16,156 nt of DNA from Amoebophrya sp. AT5.2 (taxonomy: Eukaryota; Sar; Dinophyceae; Syndiniales; Amoebophryaceae), in contig RXOD01005058.1 in NCBI GenBank assembly GCA_005223375.1, positions 1 through 16,156 of the forward strand, in the 5' to 3' direction. Below are positions 8,407-15,695 of this stretch, in pieces (position 1 is the stretch's first letter; each line of letters starts with the position of its first letter). The translations under genes and the position numbers were made by a program. A model generated the notes under the pieces. The model did not search any database, was not told where the DNA came from, and saw only the letters and a list, made by a program, of their open reading frames with translations.

Positions 8407-8780
8407 CCAAGATGTCACGCTGTTACAGCCGTTCGCTTCCCGTCCTTCAATCATGCGAATATATAATATTCAAGCAGTGTTATGCATCGCCTGTGGCTTT
8501 CTAACGAGTACCCATCGCCTCCGCCGCCGGCGGCCGCACTTCGACTTCCCGCCTTTGCAGTCCCCCTTCCCGCCCCTCTCCTCACTCCGGGCCTTTGCGC
8601 CGCAGCGAAGCGTTGGCGCGCTCCCTTTCTAGCGCGCCTCCGGCGCCGCCGCCTGCGGCCCCAGCCCCCCCTTCCACTCCCCATTGATTCCTTGTTCCGA
8701 TTGCCGATTTCAGTGCCACACGCACACCTAGAAGTAGAAGTATACTTAGTTGTACAGTTTTTCGATTGAAGGAATGGTAG
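8407..8780 (-). mobile_element. intron 11 with perfect 10-bp inverted ends
   Basis: About 378 nt (369 nt if the GTGA boundary is used). TCCTTCAATC near the donor (plus complement at 8764-8773) pairs perfectly with GATTGAAGGA near the acceptor (plus 8443-8452). Boundary repeats are short: AGCG gives NNVSDVFYDV, GTGA gives NNVTSWSDVF. The first aligns better with NWAAVLYDDISYP in exon 11. The middle (8520-8680) is very GC-rich with runs of CCG. Confidence 0.6.
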
Positions 8781-10333
8781 CGCTCACATTGTTTCGCTTC
8801 TTAGCGCCGGCGTACGGATGGAAGCGCTCTGAGGCAGCGGGCATTGCTTTGCACACCGGCGCGCAGCACGTGTTCCGGCACACGGGTGTCCCGTCCATAT
8901 CGTCGGGCTGCGCTGGCGTATGGGCACCGTTAAGCGCGCACCAATCGGGATCGCTTTCGTGCTTTTGGTGGTACTGGCCGTCGATCTCGTATTCGCAGTC
9001 GACGTGCTTGCATCTCGAACGGCAGATCCGATTCGGAGGAGAAGCGCCGTCCGTCCAAACCGCCTGGAACGCGTTATTGCAGGTCTTGCAATTGCTCTGC
9101 TGATCCGCCCTGCATGTAGACTGCGGCCGCTCTTCCCCGTGATTGCAGAAACAGTCGAACGGCCTGCACCCGTCGAGAATGAGGGCCGCGCCGGGCGCGG
9201 GGCACTGCACCGTCGCCGTGCCCGTGTAGCCGTCAGCGCAGCGTAGCGTATGCGGTTCCCATGCGCTCTGCCCGGGGTAGGAGTCGGCGGCTTTCCAGAG
9301 CCTAGCATCCTCTAGACCGTTAGGCCCAGTCCCATCGTCTTTGTAGTACATCATCAGCTTCGTAGGGTCAACAGGCTTGGTGCACATCTGTATACAGCAC
9401 GTGACTATGTTATCCGTCTTCCCCGCGGCGTCATCGCACTCGTTCGTCGAGCACTTCCGGGTCTGCGCGTCGCGTCTCAAAAAGAAGTGGCCCTCGCCCG
9501 GACTGTCCGGACAAGCGAAGTGGAAGCACCTCTCCCGACATCCACTTAGTTTCAGACGGCCGCCGGAGGACTCGCAGTGCGCGGTCGGATGGGATCCCGC
9601 CGGTTCCACGAGGTGGGTGGAGGCCTTGCAGTCGAGGACGGTTTGGTTCGCCTGGGGAGCACTGTGCCCCGGGTACGAGATGTCGTCGTACAACACTGCC
9701 GCCCAGTTAGGTTTAGGAGCGTAGCCGCTTTTGTCGCTTGCGGTCGGCTGTTGGCAGCCCTGTATGCAGCAGTGGTCTCGGCAGACGGCGCCGTTTTTTC
9801 CCCATTGGGCCTCCCCGCCGTCGCTGTAGGCCTGTATTTTCTCTGTGACGGAACAGCGCGCGGAAACCCGACTCTTATGCGCGTGGTTGAAAAAAACGGT
9901 ACTAGTCCTGTATCGGCAGTTGGTAGTCTCGCAGAGGCTCGTGCACGGACGCTCGGAGCCGAAATTGGTGGCGTCGATCGTCTGGTGGGGTGATTCTTTA
10001 CACTGCTTGCACAACTCGACGCCAGGCGTCCACAAGTTCTGGCACTCCTGCGTGTCTACGTACGTTGCGTCCCCCCCCGTTTTCGAGCTGGCGCTGCAAT
10101 AGCACACGGGCGCGCAGCCTTTAATCTCCAGCCTGTTGCCGGCGCCGGGGCATCGTACCTGCGGTGCGCCAGAGACGATGCGACCGCCAGAGAAGGCGTG
10201 CGTCGTCGCAACGCAGGACAAAATGTTGTTCGCAGGACTCCACCACCCTTCCAGAGGATACGACTTCGCGTGGGTCCTCAGATTGTTGTCCGAGTGGTTC
10301 GGGTTAAAGAGAGGGAAAAAAAGCCATCTCCGG
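8781..10333 (-). CDS. Cys-rich secreted protein, exon 11 (largest)
   Basis: About 516 residues and the most repetitive exon. Three sushi/CCP-like modules each follow a SYP lead-in: SYPLEGWWSP with ILSC to EIKGC; SYPGHSAPQ with VLDC to KLSGC; SYPGQSAWEP with TLRCADGYTGTATVQC to ILDGC. Between them are two copies of the C-x-C...C-x2-C module (CYCSASSKTGG with CKQC; CFCNHGEERPQ with CKTC) and C-C-I-Q-x-C turns (DHCCIQGC, VTCCIQMC, NTCCAPVC). No transmembrane segment is seen. The exon ends at KKRNNVS. The donor is AGCG (plus 8781-8784) or GTGA three codons earlier; both keep frame. Confidence 0.85.
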
Positions 10334-10712
10334 TTTCACTTGTTCTGGCTGACTACAGAGCGACGTGGCCTGGGAGAAAAGCGCACTACAGTTCGCAACG
10401 AATAGAAGTATCTATGCCACCAGGCATCGAAATCGATCGGACCCAAGAATGAATGCTAAGTTGCTAACTCGGCAACTGCAACCCGCACTATGAAGCATCA
10501 GATCTTCGCCACGCTGTTGTCCTGGTCTGCAACAAGTAGCACAAAGCAGGGAGACCATGAGCAATCCGGGTGCTGATGAACACGAGACAAATACAAAAGA
10601 TAAGACCAAACCGGCGCCAGGGGCTGAAGCTCGACCTCGAGTCGAACCCCTTCCTCTACGACGCGAAAAATTACAACACAGCTAGGACGACTCCCTATAG
10701 TCCCAGAAATGC
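10334..10712 (-). mobile_element. intron 10, introner-like, CCGGAG repeats
   Basis: 385-nt intron flanked by CCGGAG (plus CTCCGG at 10713-10718 and 10328-10333). Near the two ends TTCTGGGACTATAGGG at the donor matches TTCTGGCTGACTACAGAG as the complement of the acceptor end. The in-frame join reads FRRWLFFPLFNPNHS. Confidence 0.65.
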
Positions 10713-11156
10713 CTCCGGAAAAGCTTGATTAGCCTATCCTTAATCGGGTACCACTCCAACGGCGCATGCTCGGTTCCGACCGGCGAGAGGCAGTTTTGGA
10801 TGCAGCACTCGTTGCGCGAGCAGGCCTCCGTGGAACACTCTATCGTCGCGTAGTCCGATCTGCTGCGATAGTTTGGAGAGTTGCAGGCAAACGGCGTCTT
10901 TCCGTGCCCGTTCGTGCTGCAGAGTCGCCGGGAGCAGCCCGCCAGCTTCAGCGGTGTGTTTGGTTCTTCGCACTCCACGGTCGGATTCAGCCCCACGAAG
11001 CCGTTGCTTCCGTCGCACGCCAGAATGGATGAGCCGGGCGCCCACTCGCCGCGTCCAGGGTACGACTGCTGGTCCGTTTGCATCGCTGCCCGCCCCGCAT
11101 CGTTGAAGCTGTACGCGTCGCTACTCGCCGGAGGTAGGCACTTCTCACGTATGCAG
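10713..11156 (-). CDS. Cys-rich secreted protein, exon 10
   Basis: About 147 residues: CIREKCLPPASSDAYSFNDA, then the recurrent SYPGRGEWAPG lead-in, a sushi/CCP-like module (ILACDGSNG to KLAGC), a Cys stretch (LCSTNGHGK, FACNSPNY, ECSTEAC) and SRNECCIQNCLSP. It ends with IKLFRR. The donor repeat is CCGGAG (plus 10713-10718). The frame is open upstream of the first ATG-like codon, as expected for an internal exon. Confidence 0.8.
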
Positions 11157-11543
11157 ATGCCCGGAGCTTCGAACGTCGGAATTTCAATAAATTTCTGAAG
11201 TATTTATACGAAGTAATGTAAATGTAAACCCGCCACCGCCTCGAAACGAGTATTAGTATTTGTTTGAGTATGTCCGGGGGTGCTTTACGTTCTTTTAGGC
11301 CGGCACCCGCACCTAGACGTAGACAGCCCCGGAAAATTAATCAAGGATGTGTCCCGCTGGCTTTGACTTTTCGGAGCGAATACGTGGAAAAACATGGCAG
11401 AAAGAGCTGCGCCAGGCACTGGGTCGGGGTCCGTGACTCCGAACACAAGTCCTAGACTTCTGGTTCTGCGAGCGAGTTCTGTAGTACTGTACCTACTTTT
11501 GCTCTTTGGGATCGATGGACATCAAAGCTTTCGGCATATGAAG
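11157..11543 (-). mobile_element. intron 9, bounded by CTGC repeats
   Basis: 391-nt intron, boundary repeat CTGC (plus GCAG at 11544-11547 and 11153-11156). The ends show an imperfect inverted repeat: ATGCCGAAAGCTTTGATGTC near the donor, and ATGCCCGGAGCTTCGAACGT as the complement of the acceptor end. It includes AT-rich stretches around 11190-11250. No coding sequence was recognised. Confidence 0.6.
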
Positions 11544-11934
11544 GCAGCAGGCGTTGTAGCTACACTGCGACACCGTGCCGCACTCGGACTCCGGTTTCGA
11601 CTCGTCGAAGAACCAGGAGGAACCGCTGCCGTCGCACCAGTCGCTGCTCAAGCTCGTGTACACGTGCTTGCACTTGCGCTTCTCGCAGCAATTGTCGCGC
11701 GTGCACCTCCCCTTGGCGCAGGTTTTGCCTACGTACTCGGGAATCTGCTTGTAGTCGGAGTCGCAAGCAAACGCCGAGACAGCAGGCGCTTTCGCCGTAT
11801 TGTACTGCTCATCGCACGTCGCTCGCTTGCAGTTCCGCACCAGCAGTTTCTGGTTGCTACCCTGACACTTGAACTCCGGACGTCCCCCGTACCCGTTGTC
11901 GTGGTTGCAGTACAGAGCATCGTTTACGTGGAAG
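11544..11934 (-). CDS. Cys-rich secreted protein, exon 9
   Basis: About 129 residues: FHVNDALYC, then a sushi/CCP-like module NHDNGYGGRPEFKC to VRNC, then TCAKGRCTRDNCC with KRKCKHV, then WFFDESKPESECGT opening the eighth K-N-x-x-C-G module (CGTVSQCSYNACC). It is closely paralogous to the second half of exon 5. The donor is at CTGC (plus 11544-11547); the join reads NACCIREKC, restoring the C-C-I-x-x-C motif seen in the sister modules (NECCIQNC, VTCCIQMC). Confidence 0.8.
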
Positions 11935-12406
11935 TTAGAAAGATGCAAGATGCTAGCAGAGTTCCTCTAAATACACCCAGAACACGACGCCAAATTTGCA
12001 GCATTTTGGGAGTCGCTCGACGGGGAAATCGCAGAGTTCTAGCGACCTCGATATCCGGCACGAAATAGCAAAAAGCAAACGTCGCACCAATGAAAAAATG
12101 GACTTCGTGAAAACGCGCCATGCGGTCGTGTAATACGTATCACAGCACAGTATGATGCGAAAGAAAAGTGCGCCGCGCTATGCCGCTATGTAATGGCGAT
12201 GGTATCTTCCTGGCACCAATCGCGGAACCGCCACAGATTTTGTGTCATCAGCGGGTGAGGGGGTCAGACACAGGAACCAAGAAAGCAAACTGGGAGCGGG
12301 CAACTCGAATTGTAGTAACCACCCTAGCGGAAGGAACCTGCCGTATTTCGGGGCGTATTTTGGGTGTATTTTTGGCCTTGTCGTTAGCATCTATGGGTCT
12401 TGCTAA
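11935..12406 (-). mobile_element. intron 8, transposon-like introner with empty site
   Basis: 472-bp element between CTTCC direct repeats (plus GGAAG at 11930-11934 and 12407-12411). On the plus strand it begins TTAGAAAGATGCAAGATGCT and ends AGCATCTATGGGTCTTGCTAA. The complement of that end begins TTAGCAAGACCCATAGATGC. The inverted similarity continues inward through AAATACACCCA on both sides, about 60 bp in all. Removing it joins QSF to HVND, which aligns with the uninterrupted QSYHWND of the paralogous exon 5. It has no ORF of note, so it would be non-autonomous. The borders are not GT-AG. Confidence 0.85.
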
Positions 12407-12852
12407 GGAAGCTCTGAGCGGGGTGAGCCGGGTGGTTCTCCGGGAGTGTGAGAACGGCGTCGGTATTTTCTCCGACGTATGCGTTGCTTGGGTCGTCTGC
12501 GGCTGTGCAGCCCTTGATGCAGCACGTAGATCCTCCCCTGCAGTTGTTCGCCGTGCCGCATGCGTCGTTGTTCTTGTCTTCGTTCTTGAAGAAGGGGTTC
12601 CCGTCGGTGGTCGCAGTACAGTCGGCGCGAGCGCTCACCGCGTCCACGTCGCTGCACGTGCGCTTTGTGCAGCAGGTCTGCCCGCTCGCGCATTGCGCCG
12701 CAGTCCCACAATTGTTGTTCGCCTTGCTCGAGTCCCACAAGCTCTCCGCCGAGTCGTCACAGTCCCCGTTTTTGGTCACTACGTCGCTGCACTTGCGCGT
12801 TACGCAGCATGTCTGCCCGCTCGCGCATTGCGCCGCAGTCCCACAGAGGTGC
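12407..12852 (-). CDS. Cys-rich secreted protein, exon 8 (three modules)
   Basis: About 147 residues with three consecutive K-N-x-x-C-G modules and no intron between them. Modules: HLCGTAAQCASGQTCC with VTRKCSDVV; ANNNCGTAAQCASGQTCC with TKRTCSDV; KNNDACGTANNC with GGSTCCIKGC. The linker with YVGENTDAVL then matches YIGENTAALL of exon 5. The first two modules share a 35-bp identical stretch 135 bp apart, a recent 45-codon duplication. The exon ends in HPAQSF at CTTCC (plus 12407-12411). Confidence 0.85.
12676..12845. repeat. 35-bp perfect direct repeat, 135-bp period
   Basis: Positions 12676-12710 and 12811-12845 are identical. The period is 45 codons, so the frame is kept. It encodes CGTAAQCASGQT twice in exon 8 and marks a recent module duplication. 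Confidence 0.9.
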
Positions 12853-13463
12853 CCGTCCTTTATGGCGGGACCAGTTGGTCGTAAGGTAAGGGTAGAAGAT
12901 ACGTATAAGTAAATATCTAGAGTGGAGGGGCAGGAGTTGGAGTATCTATACTTTTACATCAAAGTAGTGAAATTTTGGGGCGGGGTCTTTGGCGGGCTCC
13001 CCTTTGGTTGTCCTGGGACGAGCTTCGCGAAAGGAGCAGAAAAGCGGCTATTCGCGACCGGCGGACCAATGGCAAATCTGCAGCAGCCTACAGCTCGCAG
13101 TCGAAATACCATTGATTACCAAGACCAACACCAATGGATTGCCACACTAGTAGGCGCCGTGCTGCTCTGTGTCATAGATAGCGTTCCCCTTCGCCTTCAT
13201 CACTTCACTATTGATTCCTGTATGTAAGTTTGTGGCAGTGGCTTGTTCCCTCTATAGTCCCGCTCCCAAATTGCAATGGGTCGTCGTCGGCAAGTGGCCC
13301 GCCACAGCCCTCCTTCTAGTCCCCACAATGAATGCGGCACCTCTTTTGTCGCGCCCGCGCGGTTCAGAGTGTCTTATCGCACTCGCCACCTGAAGGCAGT
13401 CGCCACCTAACCTAGCCTAGTAGAAGGTTAGACCACGCGATCCATTGCCTAGACCAGCTGGTC
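12853..13463 (-). other. intron 7, palindromic inverted ends
   Basis: 615-nt intron with a short boundary repeat GCAC. It starts with the perfect palindrome GACCAGCTGGTC (13452-13463). The complement of its acceptor end carries GACCAGTTGGTC about 15 bases in, so the two ends form an inverted repeat with one mismatch. A join at that longer repeat itself would shift the frame into a stop, so the splice must lie just outside it. No genes were recognised inside on either strand. Confidence 0.55.
13452..13463. repeat. perfect 12-bp palindrome at intron 7 edge
   Basis: GACCAGCTGGTC is self-complementary and sits directly inside the donor edge of intron 7. A one-mismatch copy (GACCAGTTGGTC) lies near the acceptor edge at about 12869-12880. 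Confidence 0.8.
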
Positions 13464-13630
13464 GTGCATATCATTGCTCGCCTCGTGCCTGCTCCCCGCG
13501 TCGGCGCAGTTGCCATCCTGCGTGACCACGTCGCCGCACGTGCGCTTTGTGCAGCAGATCTCCCCATTTTTGCAGTGCGCTTCATCTCCACAGTTGACGT
13601 TGTTCTTGCTCGGGTCCCACCGGTTCGCCT
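13464..13630 (-). CDS. Cys-rich secreted protein, exon 7
   Basis: About 54 residues: ANRWDPSKNNVNCGDEAHC, then NGEICCTKRTCGDVV, then NCADAGSRHEASND. This is the fourth copy of the K-N-x-x-C-G module. The donor is placed at GCAC (plus 13464-13467) because joining there gives 15 residues between the last Cys and the next C-G, as in the sister modules (15-17). A join at GGCAC slightly upstream is also in frame but leaves only 7 residues. Confidence 0.7.
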
Positions 13631-13981
13631 TAGAGCGAGGTGGAAATAAGCCCCCCTTTCGGCGCCTTTCATTCTGGCCGGTGTTGCTAAGTACTTTCTT
13701 ATTATGGGCGAGGCCGTTGATCGGATACGCATACTTACAAGATGACAGAATCAATGAATACAAGACGACACGCACATAAGTAAAAGACAAACAAGACAAG
13801 CAAAAGAAAAACCCCAACGACCGCATCTCGCCGGCTCCCGGTTGTTGCGATGACCAGATGACCTCCTTGTCCTTCATAGAAGATACTAGACAAGCACCGA
13901 CGCGACGGACGAGTACAAGGCTCCCACTCCCACGCACCGGGACCAATGTTGTCCAGAAAAAGGGGCTGCTTCCCTCCGTAG
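13631..13981 (-). mobile_element. intron 6, introner-like, AGGCGA repeats
   Basis: 357-nt intron flanked by AGGCGA (plus TCGCCT at 13982-13987 and 13625-13630). The ends match in inverted orientation over about 25 bases with gaps: GGAGGGAAGCAGCCCC then TTTTTCTGG at the donor, and CGAGGTGGAAATAAGCCCC then TTTCGG as the complement of the acceptor end. The translated interior lacks the Cys pattern of its neighbours. Confidence 0.7.
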
Positions 13982-14129
13982 TCGCCTCGACGGTGCAGTC
14001 ACTGTCTGAGTCCCCCACGTCGATGCACTTGCGAATTTTGCAGCATTTCAGCCCGTTCAGCCCGTTCTTGCAATTATGCTCAGTACCACAGTCGTCGTTG
14101 GCCTTCGATACGTCCACCATATTCTCCTT
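13982..14129 (-). CDS. Cys-rich secreted protein, exon 6
   Basis: About 47 residues starting KENMVDVSKANDDCG. It carries the third copy of the K-N-x-x-C-G module, with a three-residue expansion (NGLNGLKCC) and KIRKCIDV. It ends at DCTVEA. The donor repeat is AGGCGA (plus 13982-13987). The frame stays open through the following intron (357 nt, 119 codons, no stop), so retention would not truncate the protein. The intron call rests on module alignment: DCTVEANRWDPSKNN fits the spacing of its paralogues. Confidence 0.75.
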
Positions 14130-14598
14130 CAAGGGGAGCTGAAAGGAACTACCCTGCTTTTGGTCTCTTTTGTTGTGGTGTGTTCTTTCCGTAGCAATTT
14201 GGAAGCAAATTTGATGCCCGACAGAATTATACAACCAGACGAAACAAATACAGGTACACATACATACAATACAGATACATACGTACATCAGAACCAGACG
14301 AAGTAGATACAAATATAGACTACACCACAACCAAGCAAAACTCCGCCGAGGATGGCCGCATAATCGCCGGCGCTTCCTGGTTGTTCGGTGCGTCGCCCTG
14401 TTTGTTATTTTGCTCGGGAGCAGCTGCAAGACGCAAAACTACGAGACAAAAGGAAAGAGAATCGTCCAAGCAATCTATCTGGGTCACGCGGACGCCATAG
14501 TCATACACTATATTACCAAGACGAGACAAGTCGCTAACGCTAGGCCGCGGATTATCGACAAACTCCACTCGTCCTTTCACCGGGCTGTAGTTTTTTCG
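14130..14598 (-). mobile_element. intron 5, bounded by AAGGAG repeats
   Basis: 475-nt intron between AAGGAG copies at plus 14599-14604 and 14124-14129. The join reads DVIKENMVDVSKAN in frame. TGAAAGGAC near the donor and TGAAAGGAAC near the acceptor complement form a short inverted repeat about 10-20 bases inside the ends. It shares a block of about 115 bp (14375-14491) and the CCAGACGAA motifs with intron 3. Confidence 0.7.
14375..14491 (-). repeat. intron-family repeat, copy 2
   Basis: Copy of the block at 105-224, same orientation, inside intron 5. The minus-strand readings LDDSLSFCLVV here and LDSLSFCLVV in the other copy are non-coding similarity caused by this shared intron sequence. 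Confidence 0.85.
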
Positions 14599-15111
14599 CT
14601 CCTTAATCACGTCGTCGCTGCAGTCTCCGACGCCTGGGCCCGCCACGTGCTTGCACTTGCGCTTCACGCAGCATTCGTCGCGCGTGCACTTCCCCTTGGC
14701 GCAGGTGCTGCCTGCGAAGTCGTCCTTCCGCTTGTAGTCGTCGTCGCAATCATAGGGCGAGGCGTCGTAATCATGTGCCGAATTGTACTGCGCGTCGCAC
14801 GTCGCTCGCACACAGGCCCGCACCTGCAGTTTCTGGTCGATACCGAAGCACTTGAACTCTGGACGTCCCCCGAATCCGTTGTCGTGGTTGCAGTACAGAT
14901 AAGTGACGTCATGATGCCAGTTGTCAGGATCGTTCCAATGATAACTCTGGTCAATCGGGTGGTTCTGCCTGACTGCGAGAAGCGCTGCGGTATTTTCTCC
15001 AATGTATGCGTCGCTTGGATCGTCTGCGGCTGTGCAGCCCTTGACGCAGCAAGTAGTTCCTTCCTTGCAGTTACTCTCCGTGCCGCATTCGTTGTTCTTC
15101 TTTCCTTCGAG
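14599..15111 (-). CDS. Cys-rich secreted protein, exon 5
   Basis: About 170 residues. Order: a second K-N-x-x-C-G module (KKNNECGTESNCKEG then CCVKGC); a linker with YIGENTAALL; the segment QSYHWNDPDNWHHDV; a sushi/CCP-like module beginning LYCNHDNGFGGRPEFKC and ending near RAC; a Cys-rich stretch with TCAKGKCTRDECC and KRKCKHV. It ends at DVIKE. The whole exon is paralogous to exons 8 plus 9 (12.6-11.5 kb), but here QSYHWND is uninterrupted, whereas the paralogue has an intron at that exact point. The donor repeat is AAGGAG (plus 14599-14604). Confidence 0.85.
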
Positions 15112-15501
15112 AATCTCGAGAGGCGGGAGATTAGCCTCAGCGCGTCGTGGGGGGGCTTGTCTCACACTACTATACAAGTTTTGTCGAGCCAGTGGCGCGG
15201 GCGCCAGAAGCAGAAGTAAAAATGGAGTCTGCCTATGACTATGTATACGTTCATAGTAAGAGTTAGACGAGGCGCCGACCCATGCAGCAGCTGCCTGCTG
15301 CCTATGCATGTTCGCTAGAAGCTGATTCCTGGTCGGGGTAGCCAACTAGCAGCCAGGCTAGGCCATCCCCGTGCGCCTCCCTCCTGCACGCAGCCGATTT
15401 GACGGGTGCCGCACGTTTCTTTGGTGCAGAGCGCTAGTCGCCCACGCCCCCTCAGGCACTTACTTGCTACTCTCGCGCCTTAGCTGTTGATGTCGCCTTG
15501 G
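15112..15501 (-). other. intron 4, bounded by CTCGA repeats
   Basis: CTCGA at the donor (plus 15502-15506) occurs twice at the acceptor (plus 15107-15111 and 15116-15120). Both joins keep frame, giving PYWLEGKKNN or a version three residues longer. With the second acceptor, AGGCG lies close to both ends in inverted orientation (also AGC and GCGCG further in). The length is 386 or 395 nt. There are no GT-AG borders in the joined model. Confidence 0.6.
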
Positions 15502-15695
15502 TCGAGCCAGTAGGGGAGCGCGTTGGTGGTAAAACTGCAGCTGGCGGGGTCGTGCGGGACCAGTCCGGGGCCAGCTGGGGGGTCTTGGACCAAGTCTACG
15601 CACTTGCGCTTTCTGCAGCAGATCTGCTCGCTCTTGCAGTTATCCGGAGTACCACAGTGGTGGTTGGCCTTATCTCCGTCCACTATGTTCTCCTT
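15502..15695 (-). CDS. Cys-rich secreted protein, exon 4
   Basis: About 62 residues starting KENIVDGDKANHHCG. It holds the first complete copy of the recurrent module C-G-x4-C-x2-(G/E)-x2-C-C-x2-(R/K)-x-C-x-D, here with CCRKRKCVDL. A Cys and the motif ALPYWL follow. The donor is at CTCGA (plus 15502-15506), matched at the start of exon 5. Downstream in this frame the ORF soon meets a stop at 15480, consistent with reading into an intron. Confidence 0.75.

Noticed and set aside
8520..8680. GC-rich CCG-run region that might be a separate gene or CpG-like promoter
   Set aside because: It lies within intron 11 between two exons that join in frame; no coding or regulatory pattern was visible.
11394..12068. 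224-codon plus-strand ORF
   Set aside because: It is antisense to exon 9 and to intron 8. Its similarity to the plus ORF at 14410-15219 is explained by the paralogous minus exons.
6164..13704. 15-bp match between plus 13690-13704 and the minus strand at 6178-6164 (AGTACTTTCTTATTA)
   Set aside because: AT-rich and within the length expected by chance for 16 kb compared with itself; flanks do not match.
14320..14598. Extension of exon 5 to the stop at 14320 (reading LDDSLSFCLVV)
   Set aside because: The same words at 150-220 come from the shared intron block, and paralogues show the coding region leaves this frame at AAGGAG.
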